Assembly: GCA_036496025.1 (NCBI GenBank)
Contig: DASXLW010000119.1
Coordinates: forward strand, 1-64,000
Origin: PALSA-505 sp036496025
GTDB taxonomy: Bacteria; Actinomycetota; Actinomycetes; Streptosporangiales; Streptosporangiaceae
Reading direction: 5' to 3'
Length of the DNA stretch: 64,000 nucleotides
Below, piece after piece: positions 34,146 to 42,072 of this stretch; position 1 is the stretch's first letter; each line of letters starts with the position of its first letter. Made by a program: the position numbers and the translations under genes. Under the pieces are notes generated by a model. The model worked only from the letters and a program-made list of their open reading frames with translations. It made no database searches and was not told where the DNA came from.

Positions 34146-35330
34146 TCAGGGATTCAGGCCATGCGCAGGAAAAACTGCCATGCGGGTGGCCCTGATGGAC
34201 CGGTCGACGGGGTCGGCGGGATCAAAACCTGATTCGTACGACTTGAATTCGGCGGCGCTGCCGTCGGTCATGGTCTCCGGCGGCTGCCGGCCGGTCCGGT
34301 CGCGTACGTACTCCCGCCACGCCGCTGGTGTCTGCGCCTGCGGGTCGATAGGCTCGCCCGCCGCTTCGGCCAGCAGATGCGTCCAGCACCGGGGAACGAC
34401 CCGGACCAGCTCATACCCGCCGCCTCCGGTCAGGAGCCAGCGGCCGCCTGCCGTCTGGTGAGCCAGCTCGTGCAGCACGGTCTGCGCGCGGTGCTGCGCG
34501 TCGATGCTGAGCTCGAGGTGAGCCAGCGGGTCCAGCCGGTGGCTGTCGCAGCCGTGCTGGCTGACCAGAACGTCCGGCCCGAACGCGCGGATCAGCGGCG
34601 GGACCACCGCGTCCAGCGCACGCAGCCAGCCGGCGTCGCCGGTCCCCGGAGGGAGCGCGACGTTGACCGCCGTGCCTGCCGCGTCGCCCAGGCCCGTCTC
34701 GGACGGCAGCCCGGTCCCGGGGAACAGCGTGGCCGGGTGCTCGTGCAGGCTGATCGTCAGCACCCGGGGGTCGTCGTAGAAAGCCGCCTGCACGCCGTCG
34801 CCGTGGTGGACGTCGAGATCGACGTAGGCCACCCGCTCCGCGCCCTCGGCGAGCAGCCAGCTTATGGCGATAGCGGGGTCGTTGTAGACGCAGAACCCGC
34901 TCGCGCTGGCCCGCATCGCGTGATGCAGGCCGCCGGCCACGTTTGCCGCGTGCTCGGCCCGCGATCCCCATACCGCCCGCGCGGCGGCCAGGGTGGCCCC
35001 CGCGACCAGCGCGGACGCCTCGTGCATCCCGGCGAACACCGGGTCATCGGGGGTGCCGAGCCCGTGCGACACGTCGGCCCGGCCGGTTCGCCCAGCCCGC
35101 CGCACCGCGTCGATATAGCCGGTATCGTGCACCAGTTCCAGCTCGCCGTCCGTCGCGGGCTGCGGCGCGGTCACGGTGACGGAGGGATAGTCGAATATCC
35201 CGAACGAACGCGCCAGCGCCATCGTCAGCTCGACCCGGACCGGCGCGAGCGGATGCCCGGGACCGAAGTCGTACTGGATCAGACCGTCATCCCATGACAC
35301 GCCGAGAGTGCACGTCACGTCATTCACCAC
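34146..35330 (-). CDS. AcuC-like histone deacetylase-family protein
   Basis: A 394-residue zinc-dependent deacetylase of the AcuC/class I-like arginase-fold family. Zinc and catalytic motifs are visible: GGLHHAMRASASGFCVYND (about 132-150), VDLDVHHGDGVQAAFYDD (about 169-186) and SQHGCDSHRLDPLA (about 261-274). In bacteria AcuC deacetylates acetyl-CoA synthetase. The start is one of two adjacent GTG codons (35330 or 35327) with no clear Shine-Dalgarno. It lies 18 bases after proC. Confidence 0.88.
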   Translation of the reverse strand: MVNDVTCTLGVSWDDGLIQYDFGPGHPLAPVRVELTMALARSFGIFDYPSVTVTAPQPATDGELELVHDTGYIDAVRRAGRTGRADVSHGLGTPDDPVFAGMHEASALVAGATLAAARAVWGSRAEHAANVAGGLHHAMRASASGFCVYNDPAIAISWLLAEGAERVAYVDLDVHHGDGVQAAFYDDPRVLTISLHEHPATLFPGTGLPSETGLGDAAGTAVNVALPPGTGDAGWLRALDAVVPPLIRAFGPDVLVSQHGCDSHRLDPLAHLELSIDAQHRAQTVLHELAHQTAGGRWLLTGGGGYELVRVVPRCWTHLLAEAAGEPIDPQAQTPAAWREYVRDRTGRQPPETMTDGSAAEFKSYESGFDPADPVDRSIRATRMAVFPAHGLNP

Positions 35331-35348
35331 CGTCCAGGAGGCTGCCGG

Positions 35349-36170
35349 TCACCCTATTTCACGGCCGAGTTCGCGGCCGCGGTCGCGGGCCGCCTCGATG
35401 GCGGCCAGGAAGGCGGCGCGCACCCGGTGCCGCTCGAGCTCGCGCACCGCGGAGATCGTCGTGCCGGCGGGCGAGGTGACCGCCTCGCGCAGGATCACCG
35501 GGTGCTCACCCGACTCGCGCAGCATCGTCGCCGCCCCGTACACCGCCTGGGTCACCATGTCCAGGGCCGTCTGCCGGGGCATGCCCAGCAGGATCCCCGC
35601 GTCCACCATCGCCTCCACCAGGTAGTACACGTACGCCGGGCCGCTCCCGGACAGCGCGGTGGCGGCGTCTTGCTGCGACTCGGGGATGCGGATGACCCGG
35701 CCCACGGGGCGGAGCAGATCCTCGGTGAACCGCAGGTGCTCGTCGGTGGCGTGCGATCCGGCCGAAATCACGCTCATCGCCTCGTCCACCAGTACGGGAG
35801 TATTGGACATGACCCGGACCACCGGCAGGTCACCGGGCAGCCGGGCCTCGATGAAGGACGTGGTGATGCCGGCCGCCACCGAGATGACCAGCCTGTCGCC
35901 CGGCACGCTCGGCGCGATCTCGTCCAGCAGCGCGGCCATGTCCTGCGGCTTCACCGTGATCACCAGCGTGTCGGCGGCCTTGGTCGCGGCGGCCGCCCCC
36001 ATCGCCTGGATGCCGTAGCGCTCGCGCAGCTCCGCGGCGCGCTGTGGCCGCCGCGCCACCGCGAGGATCCCCGCGGGCGGCCGGCCCGCGCGCAGCAGCC
36101 CGGAAATGAGCGCCTCGCCCATCTTGCCCGCGCCCAAGATCGCGATCATCGGCCCGTCTTCTCGCGGCAC
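35349..36170 (-). CDS. proC: Pyrroline-5-carboxylate reductase ProC
   Basis: A 273-residue reductase for the last step of proline synthesis. The N-terminal NAD(P) site is IAILGAGKMGEALISGLL (residues 9-26), and the family signature is ALSGSGPAYVYYLVEAMVDAG (about 167 onward). The GTG start has AGGAGG 6 bases upstream. It follows the proline dehydrogenase gene by 3 bases, an unusual pairing since one makes and the other degrades proline. Confidence 0.95.
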   Translation of the reverse strand: MPREDGPMIAILGAGKMGEALISGLLRAGRPPAGILAVARRPQRAAELRERYGIQAMGAAAATKAADTLVITVKPQDMAALLDEIAPSVPGDRLVISVAAGITTSFIEARLPGDLPVVRVMSNTPVLVDEAMSVISAGSHATDEHLRFTEDLLRPVGRVIRIPESQQDAATALSGSGPAYVYYLVEAMVDAGILLGMPRQTALDMVTQAVYGAATMLRESGEHPVILREAVTSPAGTTISAVRELERHRVRAAFLAAIEAARDRGRELGREIG

Positions 36171-36173
36171 GGC

Positions 36174-37109
36174 CTACCTCCTCGTGGCCAGCGAGCGCAG
36201 GAAGAAGGCGAGGTTGCCCGGCCGCTCGGCCAGGCGGCGGGTGAGATAGCCGTACCAGTCGCTGCCGTAGGGGACGTAGACCCGCACCCGCGCGCCCAGG
36301 GCGGCCAGCCGCCGCTGCTCGGCGGGCCTTATCCCGTACAGCATCTGGTACTCGAAGCTGTCCGCGGACCGGCCGGCCAGGATGGCCTGCGCCCCGGCGA
36401 TCTCGATCAGCCGCGGATCGTGGGTGGCCAGCATGGGGTAGCCGGGCCCGGCCAGCAGCCGGCGCAGGCACCGGACGTAGCAGCGGTCGATGTCGCGCCG
36501 GGTGGTGAACGCTACCTGCTCCGGTGCATCGTAGGCGCCTTTGCACAGCCTGACCCGGGCCCCGGACGCGGCCAGCGCCGCACAGTCCGCCTCGCTGCGC
36601 CGCAGGTAGGACTGGATCACGCAGCCGAGGTCGGCGAACTCCTCCCGCAGCTCGCGGTGGATGCGCAGCACCGCTTCCACCATCTCGTGCTCCTCCATGT
36701 CGAGGGTCACGGTGGTGCCGGCGGCGCGCGCCGCGGCGCAGATCCGCGCGATGTTCTCGGCCGCGGTCTTCTCGCCGTGCTCGCTCAGGCCGAGCCCGAC
36801 CGCGGTCGGCTTGACCGACACCTCGGCCGCGCCGCGGCGGGCGCGGCCGGCCTCGGCCAGCCGCCCGAGCACGCTGATGTACTCGTCGGCCGCGGCCGCC
36901 GCCTGCTCCGGGTCGGTGGTGTGCTCGCCCAGGTGGTCGAGGGTGACCAGCAGGCCGCTCTCGATCAGCTGGCGGGTCACCCGGAGCGCGTCGTCCTGCC
37001 CGGTACCGGCCACGAACCTGGCCACCATGTCCCTGGCGTAGGGGGCGGTGGTCACGACCTTCCGGATGCGGTCGCTGGCCGAGACGGCCAGCATCATGCG
37101 GCGCAGCAC
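36174..37109 (-). CDS. Proline dehydrogenase
   Basis: Monofunctional FAD-linked proline dehydrogenase (PruB type), 311 residues, oxidising proline to pyrroline-5-carboxylate. The TIM-barrel motifs are visible: VSVKPTAVGLGL, TVTLDMEEHEM, IQSYLRRSEAD, RLCKGAYDAPE and EYQMLYGIRP. The GTG at 37109 was chosen because GGGAGG lies 9 bases upstream and the length fits the family; ATG at 37145 and an even longer frame to 37199 are alternatives. It is coupled to proC. Confidence 0.9.
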   Translation of the reverse strand: MLRRMMLAVSASDRIRKVVTTAPYARDMVARFVAGTGQDDALRVTRQLIESGLLVTLDHLGEHTTDPEQAAAAADEYISVLGRLAEAGRARRGAAEVSVKPTAVGLGLSEHGEKTAAENIARICAAARAAGTTVTLDMEEHEMVEAVLRIHRELREEFADLGCVIQSYLRRSEADCAALAASGARVRLCKGAYDAPEQVAFTTRRDIDRCYVRCLRRLLAGPGYPMLATHDPRLIEIAGAQAILAGRSADSFEYQMLYGIRPAEQRRLAALGARVRVYVPYGSDWYGYLTRRLAERPGNLAFFLRSLATRR

Positions 37110-37176
37110 AGCCGGCGACCTCCCTGGTTCACCGTGGCCGGCCATGGCAGGCCGGCCGATTTTCTGACCGATCAGG

Positions 37177-38223
37177 CTACCCCGGACGGCGGGGCGCACC
37201 CGTGCCCGGGCGCTCAGGCTTGGCCGGCCGTCGCAGCGTGACCTTGACGTTAGCGCCCGCGTCCGGAGCGACGATGGTCTCCTGGGTGGCGTCCACGCTG
37301 CCGGCCAGCAGTTGCCTGTCGGTGGGTACGGTCCGCTTCACCATCGCCAGTGCGATCGGCCCGAGCTCGTAGTGCCGGGCGGCAGACCCGACGAACCCGA
37401 TCGTGGCCCCGTCGAGCTCGACCGGGTCGCCATGGGAAGGCAGCCGGTCGCTGCTCCCGTCGAGCTGCAGGAGGACCAGCCGCCGCGGCGGGTGCCCCAG
37501 GTTGTGCACCCGGGCCACGGTTTCCTGGCCTCGGTAGCAGCCCTTGTCCAGGTGCACGGCGGTATCGATCCAGCCGGCCTCGTGCGGGATCGTCCGGTGA
37601 TCGGTGTCCAGGCCGAGGCGCGGCTGGTGGGCCGCGATCCGCAGCGCCTCGTACGCCCACATCCCGGCCATGCGCGCTCCGGCCTGCCGGAGCTCGTCGG
37701 CCAGCCCGGCCATCTGCTCCCGGGGCACGATGAGATCGGTGCCGAGGCTACCCGGCAGGGCCACCGTCACCCGGGGGACCTGCGGTGCGTCCGGGCCCAT
37801 CAGCGTGAGCAGCGCGTACTCGCCGCTGACGTCGGCCGGCTCGACCCGGAGCATGAAGCGCATGGACTCCAGGAACTTGACCAGCTCCGCCGCGGTACCC
37901 GGCTCGACGTGCGCCCACACCGCCTCGCCGTCATCGGTCATCGTCAGATGGTGTTCGACGTGCCCGTTCGGACTCAGGATCAGCGCCTGAACGACGGAGC
38001 CCGCCGGCAGCGGCTCAAGTCGCTGCGTGGTGAGGCTGTTCAGCCAGGACAGCCGGTCCGGGCCGGCGACGCGGACGATGCCGCGATGGGACCTGTCCAC
38101 CAGCCCGGCCGCCTGCGCGAGCGCGCGCTGCTCGCCGAGCGGGTCACCGTAGTGGGCCGCGACGCCGGCGTCGGGCCCTTCGGCCGGGACGGCGCCGGGC
38201 AGGTGGAGCAGCGGGCTTTCCAT
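37177..38223 (-). CDS. ygfZ: YgfZ/GcvT-type folate-binding protein
   Basis: A 348-residue tetrahydrofolate-binding protein of the YgfZ family, used in iron-sulfur cluster assembly or repair. The diagnostic motif is DKGCYRGQETVARVHNLGH at about residue 227-245 with its Cys; the GcvT-like fold is seen around residues 40-190. The ATG at 38223 starts MESPLLHLPG and follows a TAGCCT -10 element by 7 bases with no Shine-Dalgarno, suggesting a leaderless message. The open frame to 38439 overlaps the Fur gene and is not used. Confidence 0.9.
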   Translation of the reverse strand: MESPLLHLPGAVPAEGPDAGVAAHYGDPLGEQRALAQAAGLVDRSHRGIVRVAGPDRLSWLNSLTTQRLEPLPAGSVVQALILSPNGHVEHHLTMTDDGEAVWAHVEPGTAAELVKFLESMRFMLRVEPADVSGEYALLTLMGPDAPQVPRVTVALPGSLGTDLIVPREQMAGLADELRQAGARMAGMWAYEALRIAAHQPRLGLDTDHRTIPHEAGWIDTAVHLDKGCYRGQETVARVHNLGHPPRRLVLLQLDGSSDRLPSHGDPVELDGATIGFVGSAARHYELGPIALAMVKRTVPTDRQLLAGSVDATQETIVAPDAGANVKVTLRRPAKPERPGTGAPRRPG

Positions 38224-38230
38224 GGTGGCA

Positions 38231-38236
38231 AGGCTA
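38231..38236 (-). promoter_or_regulatory. -10 element of a leaderless ygfZ message
   Basis: TAGCCT on the minus strand, 7 bases before the ATG at 38223. No Shine-Dalgarno is present. No convincing -35 was found. Confidence 0.5.
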
Positions 38237-38264
38237 TCTTCCGGTGCCGGGTGATCGGCGGCCG

Positions 38265-38720
38265 TCAGGCGCTCGGTGACCCGGCCACCTCCGGGGCCGG
38301 TGCCTCCGCCTTGCGGCAGGCTCCGCACCGGCCGAACACGGTCAGGTGCCGGACGTCGGTCTCGAAGCCGTGCTCGGCCTCGAGCGCGGCGACCAGAGGG
38401 GCCACCGACCGCGGGCCGACCTGCTCGATCCGGCCGCACTCACGGCAGACCAGGTGCACGTGCTCGGCCTCCGCCGCGAGGTGGTAACGAGGGGCGCCGT
38501 GCCCCAGGTGGCTGTGGGTGACCAGGCTGAGCTGTTCGAGCAGCTCGAGCGTGCGGTAGACGGTCGAGATGTTCACGCCCCGTGCTGTCTGCTGGACCCG
38601 GGTGCAGATTTCTTCGGGCGTGGCATGCTCGAGCGCGGTCACCGCCTCGAGCACCAGCTGGCGTTGCGGGGTGACCCGGTATCCGCGGGCCCGCAACTGA
38701 TCATCCCACGCCTGGGTCAT
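38265..38720 (-). CDS. Fur-family metal-responsive regulator
   Basis: A 151-residue Fur superfamily repressor: winged helix RGYRVTPQRQLVLEAVTALE (about 12-31) and STVYRTLELLEQLSLV (about 52-67), then the dimerisation domain with the regulatory His-rich AEHVHLVCRECGRIEQV and two CxxC pairs (CREC and CGAC), the structural zinc site. Whether it senses iron (Fur), zinc (Zur) or peroxide (PerR) cannot be decided from sequence; gene context (YgfZ, nitrobindin-like) does not decide it either. The message appears leaderless. Confidence 0.9.
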   Translation of the reverse strand: MTQAWDDQLRARGYRVTPQRQLVLEAVTALEHATPEEICTRVQQTARGVNISTVYRTLELLEQLSLVTHSHLGHGAPRYHLAAEAEHVHLVCRECGRIEQVGPRSVAPLVAALEAEHGFETDVRHLTVFGRCGACRKAEAPAPEVAGSPSA

Positions 38721-38726
38721 ACGCAG

Positions 38727-38732
38727 AGTGTA
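38727..38732 (-). promoter_or_regulatory. -10 element of a leaderless Fur-family message
   Basis: TACACT on the minus strand ends 6 bases before the ATG at 38720, so the message would begin at the start codon. There is no Shine-Dalgarno. Confidence 0.55.
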
Positions 38733-38822
38733 GTAACGCGGGCGGCACGGAGCCGATGCCCGGCGGGCCGGAACCGGCCCTCCCCGGCCCGATGCCGGTC
38801 AGGGGTGCCCGGTGAAATGCTC

Positions 38823-38851
38823 TTGCCAGGCCGCTGCGGCCCAAGTAGCGT
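38823..38851 (+). promoter_or_regulatory. Plus-strand promoter with near-consensus spacing
   Basis: TTGCCA (38823-38828), a 17-base spacer, and TAGCGT (38846-38851). Transcription would start near 38858, just before an exceptionally strong Shine-Dalgarno. No annotated plus-strand protein gene lies downstream for over 6 kb. Confidence 0.6.
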
Positions 38852-38865
38852 TCGGGCTACGCGGG

Positions 38866-38879
38866 AAAGGAGGTGGTCC
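38866..38879 (+). promoter_or_regulatory. Extreme Shine-Dalgarno, near-full anti-SD complement
   Basis: AAAGGAGGTGGTCC matches the complement of the 16S rRNA 3' tail (AAAGGAGGTGATCC) at 13 of 14 positions. Its AGGAGG core ends 12 bases before the ATG at 38886. Such an extended match far exceeds the sites seen before other genes in this window. Confidence 0.8.
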
Positions 38880-38885
38880 AAGAGT

Positions 38886-38924
38886 ATGCATAGTTGTTGG
38901 ACACGTGAGGTGGCTGTCCGTTAG
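38886..38924 (+). CDS. Twelve-codon ORF behind the extreme Shine-Dalgarno
   Basis: The frame reads MHSCWTREVAVR and ends in TAG. It contains a Cys, a Trp and two Arg. A small inverted repeat (GGACA and TGTCC around CGTGAGGTGGC) lies over codons 5-11, so translation and folding would compete. It could be a leader peptide, a small protein, or the translated part of a regulatory RNA. I cannot tell which. A promoter and strong ribosome site in correct order make it more than a chance ORF. Confidence 0.45.
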   Translation: MHSCWTREVAVR

Positions 38925-39274
38925 CTGCCGTCCCGCCGATGCATGGGTCGCTGTCCTGCAGTGACGCGTGCTTCACCGGCCGGGCTTTCCCGATAGCACG
39001 TTCATCGTGACGTTCTGGAAGGAAGGCTTGCTGCCCTAGGGGCGGCGGTCGGCGAATCCTCGGCAGACACCGAACCCCCGGGCTGGCCGGCCTAGTCCAG
39101 TCGGCCCCCGCGTAAGGCATCCTTGACGGTGCCTGCCCGCGGGAGGCGCCCGGGGGTCTTATCGTGCTAGCAGGCCGGGCCGCACCCGGCGGACCTGATG
39201 CAGGGCCTGGCCGCAGAGCCGGTCTGGAACCTGCTGTCCCGCTGCCCGGCCGTCAGCGGCCTACCGACCGGCTC
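38925..39274. other. 350-base stretch without a recognised gene
   Basis: It lies after the twelve-codon ORF and before the end of the nitrobindin-like gene. Short plus-strand frames (one starting ATG at 38939) and an 87-codon minus-strand frame are present, but none looks like a protein. Hairpin-forming GC-rich sequence (CCCGCGGG at about 39137) is near its right part. It may be the body of a plus-strand non-coding RNA starting near 38858. Confidence 0.35.
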
Positions 39275-39892
39275 TTAGGCGGCTGAGGCCCGCTTGAGCT
39301 GGGCCGACAGGTGCGGCTGCAAGCCCTGGCCGACCGCCGCCATATCGTAGGCGTACGCAAGGTCGTCCCCCACCAGGCCGTAGAGCCGGTGTCCGGCGGT
39401 GACCTCCTTGGCGGTCGCGGTGCGGATCACCACGTCCGTGCTCATCTCGACCCGGGTGCCGGTGATCTGGCCCAGGTAGATCTCGGCGATCCCGGTCGGA
39501 TGCGCCAGCAGCACCTCCACCCCGCCGTCCGGCTGCGGCCGCCAGTACCCCGTCTCCAGGTGCGACGGCCGGACGGTATTACCTTCCTCGTCCAGCAGCC
39601 AGGTCCGGGAGGAGTAGATCAGGTACGGCTTGCCGTTGTGGCTGAACGACAGTTCCTCGCCGTACCGGAAGCTCTCGATGGTCGGGTAGCCGCCGACCCC
39701 GACGCCGCGCCAGCGGCCCAGCAGGAAGCTCAGCGGGGCCAGGTCGGGGTGCAACTCGGGGGCCGGCGGGGCCGCGGGATCGGGCGGGCGGATGAATTCG
39801 ATCTCGAACTGCGGCTCGGACTCGGGAGCCTGGTCCGGCGCGGGCGCTTGCGGCGCGGGCGACGGCTCTGCGTCCGGTGGCTGGTGATTCAT
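39275..39892 (-). CDS. Nitrobindin-like (FABP-family) haem-binding protein
   Basis: A 205-residue protein with a disordered Pro/Glu/Gln N-terminus (residues 1-45) followed by a beta-barrel of the nitrobindin/THAP4-like family. Marks are LLGRWRGVGVGGYPTIESF (about 57-75) and the C-terminal GHRLYGLVGDDLAYAYDMAAV, where the family carries the haem-coordinating His. Members bind ferric haem and isomerise peroxynitrite. The start is an ATG 5 bases after the small membrane protein gene. Confidence 0.85.
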   Translation of the reverse strand: MNHQPPDAEPSPAPQAPAPDQAPESEPQFEIEFIRPPDPAAPPAPELHPDLAPLSFLLGRWRGVGVGGYPTIESFRYGEELSFSHNGKPYLIYSSRTWLLDEEGNTVRPSHLETGYWRPQPDGGVEVLLAHPTGIAEIYLGQITGTRVEMSTDVVIRTATAKEVTAGHRLYGLVGDDLAYAYDMAAVGQGLQPHLSAQLKRASAA

Positions 39893-39897
39893 GCGTA

Positions 39898-40104
39898 TCA
39901 GGCCATCGACTGGGGGGTCGCGATGTGCTCGTCGGCCGATCCGCCGCCGGGGGGCGGGCCGGCCGGGTCGGCTGGCGACGGCAGCGCCGCCGTGGCGCGG
40001 ACGGCGGGACAGGCCCGGTACAGCCGCACCAGCAGGTAGCCGATCCACCCCGCGAGGCCGGCGGACGCGGCCACCAGGACCGCCAGGCTCAGCATGCCGT
40101 GCAT
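39898..40104 (-). CDS. Small single-pass membrane protein
   Basis: A 68-residue protein with one N-terminal membrane helix (LSLAVLVAASAGLAGWIGYLL, residues 5-25) and a Pro/Gly-rich tail. I recognise no family. The ATG at 40104 is preceded by TAGACT 6 bases upstream with no Shine-Dalgarno, a leaderless arrangement. It ends 5 bases before the nitrobindin-like gene, so the two likely form one transcript. Confidence 0.65.
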   Translation of the reverse strand: MHGMLSLAVLVAASAGLAGWIGYLLVRLYRACPAVRATAALPSPADPAGPPPGGGSADEHIATPQSMA

Positions 40105-40110
40105 AGCGGC

Positions 40111-40116
40111 AGTCTA
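40111..40116 (-). promoter_or_regulatory. -10 element of the small membrane protein gene
   Basis: TAGACT on the minus strand, ending 6 bases before the ATG at 40104; consistent with leaderless transcription of this gene and the nitrobindin-like gene. Confidence 0.5.
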
Positions 40117-40164
40117 GGCAGGACGCTGCCCGGCCACGCGCCCGCCACGCGGGCACTTGATGGT

Positions 40165-41118
40165 TCAGCCGCGTGAGCCATCGGCGAACACGACGCCGTT
40201 GACGTCGGACGCAACGCGGGTGCCGGCCTCGCCGGCGAGCATGGCATCGATCTCGCCCAGCGCGCCGATCATCGCGGGCTTCCCAGTAGCCCTCGCGAAG
40301 TCGCACGCGGCTATCACCTTGGGGAGCATCGACCCCGCCGCGAACTCGGCCTCGTACCGGGTGAGCAGGACATCGGGATCGGCCGCCACGATCGCCCGCT
40401 GCCGCGGGGTGCCGAATCCAACGAAGACCGCGTGCGCGTCGGTGGCCATGATGAGTATGTCTGCCTCGATGTCGCGGGCCAGCAGGGCGCTGGCCCGGTC
40501 CTTGTCAATCACGGCTTCGACGCCTGCCAACTGCCGTCCCGGCCGGTAGCAGACCGGGATCCCGCCGCCGCCGGCGCAGATCACCACGCAGCCCTGGTCA
40601 AGCAGCCACTTGATGGGCCGGCGCTCGAAGATCCGCTGGGGCACCGGCGAGGGCACCACCCGGCGCAGGCTGTCGCCATCGGGCTTGAACGTCCAGCCCC
40701 GCTCCGACGCCAGCTTGTCCGCCTCCGGCTTGCTGTAGAGCGGGCCGATCGGCTTGCCCGGGTCGGTAAACGCCGGGTCGCGGGGATCGACCTCGATCAT
40801 CGTCAGCAGCGACGCGAGCGGCTTCTCGAACGGGAGCCGGTTTCCCAGTTCCTGCTCGACGAGGTACCCGATCATTCCCTGGGTCTGCGCCCCCAGCACG
40901 TCAAGCGGAGACTCAGGCCCCCCCGGGTAGGCCGCCTCCTCCAGGGCCAGCAGCCCGATCTGGGGGCCGTTGCCATGCGAGATTATTAGTTCGTGTTTCT
41001 CGCCGATCGGCGCCAGGCGATCACACGCGAGCTGGACGTTCTTACGCTGGTTTTCCGCGGTCATCGGCTCCCCCCGGCGCAGCAGCGCATTCCCGCCGAG
41101 GGCAACCACTACTCTCAT
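40165..41118 (-). CDS. arcC: Carbamate kinase ArcC
   Basis: A 317-residue amino-acid-kinase-fold enzyme that makes ATP and carbamate from carbamoyl phosphate. Motifs: VVVALGGNALLRRGE (3-17), SHGNGPQIGLL (47-57), and CAGGGGIPVC (about 185-194). It starts 31 bases after pstB on the same strand, yet no arginine deiminase or ornithine carbamoyltransferase gene is nearby. It could therefore be transcribed with the phosphate transporter genes or from its own promoter. Confidence 0.93.
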   Translation of the reverse strand: MRVVVALGGNALLRRGEPMTAENQRKNVQLACDRLAPIGEKHELIISHGNGPQIGLLALEEAAYPGGPESPLDVLGAQTQGMIGYLVEQELGNRLPFEKPLASLLTMIEVDPRDPAFTDPGKPIGPLYSKPEADKLASERGWTFKPDGDSLRRVVPSPVPQRIFERRPIKWLLDQGCVVICAGGGGIPVCYRPGRQLAGVEAVIDKDRASALLARDIEADILIMATDAHAVFVGFGTPRQRAIVAADPDVLLTRYEAEFAAGSMLPKVIAACDFARATGKPAMIGALGEIDAMLAGEAGTRVASDVNGVVFADGSRG

Positions 41119-41149
41119 GAGATCCCGCGTGCGTTCAGTATCCGGCGGC

Positions 41150-42064
41150 TCAGCCCATCCGGCCGGTGACGTAGGCCTTGGTGCGCTCGTCGGCCGGGTC
41201 CTGGAAGATCTGCTCGGTCGGGCCGTACTCCACCAGCACCCCGGTGCGGGTGTCGCTCTTGGTGTCGGTGAGCACGTAGAAGAAGGCGGTGCGATCGCTG
41301 ACCCGGGTGGCCTGCTGCATGTTGTGCGTGACCACGATGATCGTGTACTGCTGCTTGAGCTCCTTCATCAGGTCCTCGATCGCGCCGGTGGCGATCGGAT
41401 CCAGCGCCGAGGCGGGCTCGTCCATCAGCACCACGTCCGGCTCGACCGCGATCGTGCGGGCGATGCACAGCCGCTGCGCCTGCCCGCCGGACAGGCTCAG
41501 CCCGGACGTATTCAGCCGGTTCTTGACCTCATCCCACAGCGCGGCCTTGCGCAGCGAGGACTCCACGATCTCGTCCAGCTTGCCCTTCTTCCGCTCGCCG
41601 TTGATCCGCGGCCCGTAGGCCACGTTGTCATAGATCGACTTCGGGAACGGGTTGGGCTTCTGGAACACCATGCCGATCCGCCGCCGCACCGCGATCGGCG
41701 AGACGTCCTTGGCGTACAACTGCTCCCCGCGGTAGGCCATCTCGCCTTCCAAGCGGGCCCCCGGTATCAGATCGTTCATCCGGTTGAACGACCGCAGCAT
41801 CGTCGACTTGCCGCTCCCGGACGACCCGATGAACGCGGTGATCTCGTTCTCGTGGATGTTCATCGTCACGCCGGTCACGGCCTTGAACGAGCTGTACCAG
41901 ACCGCCACGTCCCGGACGTCGAAGATGACCTGGTCCGACGGCGCGGCGAACTCCCGCCCCCCCACATCCTGCAGGGCCGCCGGCTTGGGCATCTCGGTCC
42001 GGGCCGCGACATCCTGTTTGGGCATCCCGGTCTGCGCCGCGACGTTCTGCTCTGGCTGTTCCAT
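41150..42064 (-). CDS. pstB: Phosphate ABC transporter ATP-binding protein PstB
   Basis: The ATPase of the high-affinity phosphate importer, 304 residues. Walker A is GSSGSGKST (80-88), the signature is LSLSGGQAQRL, and Walker B is VVLMDEPASALDP. It has an N-terminal extension of about 45 residues not seen in typical PstB (about 258 residues), containing a short repeat, QNVAAQTGMPK then QDVAARTEMPK. It starts 8 bases after pstA and ends the pstSCAB operon. Confidence 0.95.
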   Translation of the reverse strand: MEQPEQNVAAQTGMPKQDVAARTEMPKPAALQDVGGREFAAPSDQVIFDVRDVAVWYSSFKAVTGVTMNIHENEITAFIGSSGSGKSTMLRSFNRMNDLIPGARLEGEMAYRGEQLYAKDVSPIAVRRRIGMVFQKPNPFPKSIYDNVAYGPRINGERKKGKLDEIVESSLRKAALWDEVKNRLNTSGLSLSGGQAQRLCIARTIAVEPDVVLMDEPASALDPIATGAIEDLMKELKQQYTIIVVTHNMQQATRVSDRTAFFYVLTDTKSDTRTGVLVEYGPTEQIFQDPADERTKAYVTGRMG

Positions 42065-42072
42065 GACGATCC

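Noticed and set aside
35427..37241. A 604-codon plus-strand frame over proC and proline dehydrogenase
   Set aside because: Antisense shadow of two clearly recognised enzymes. No family resemblance.
38857..39120. An 87-codon minus-strand frame
   Set aside because: No ribosome site and biased composition. It lies antisense to the plus-strand promoter and short ORF, which are better supported.
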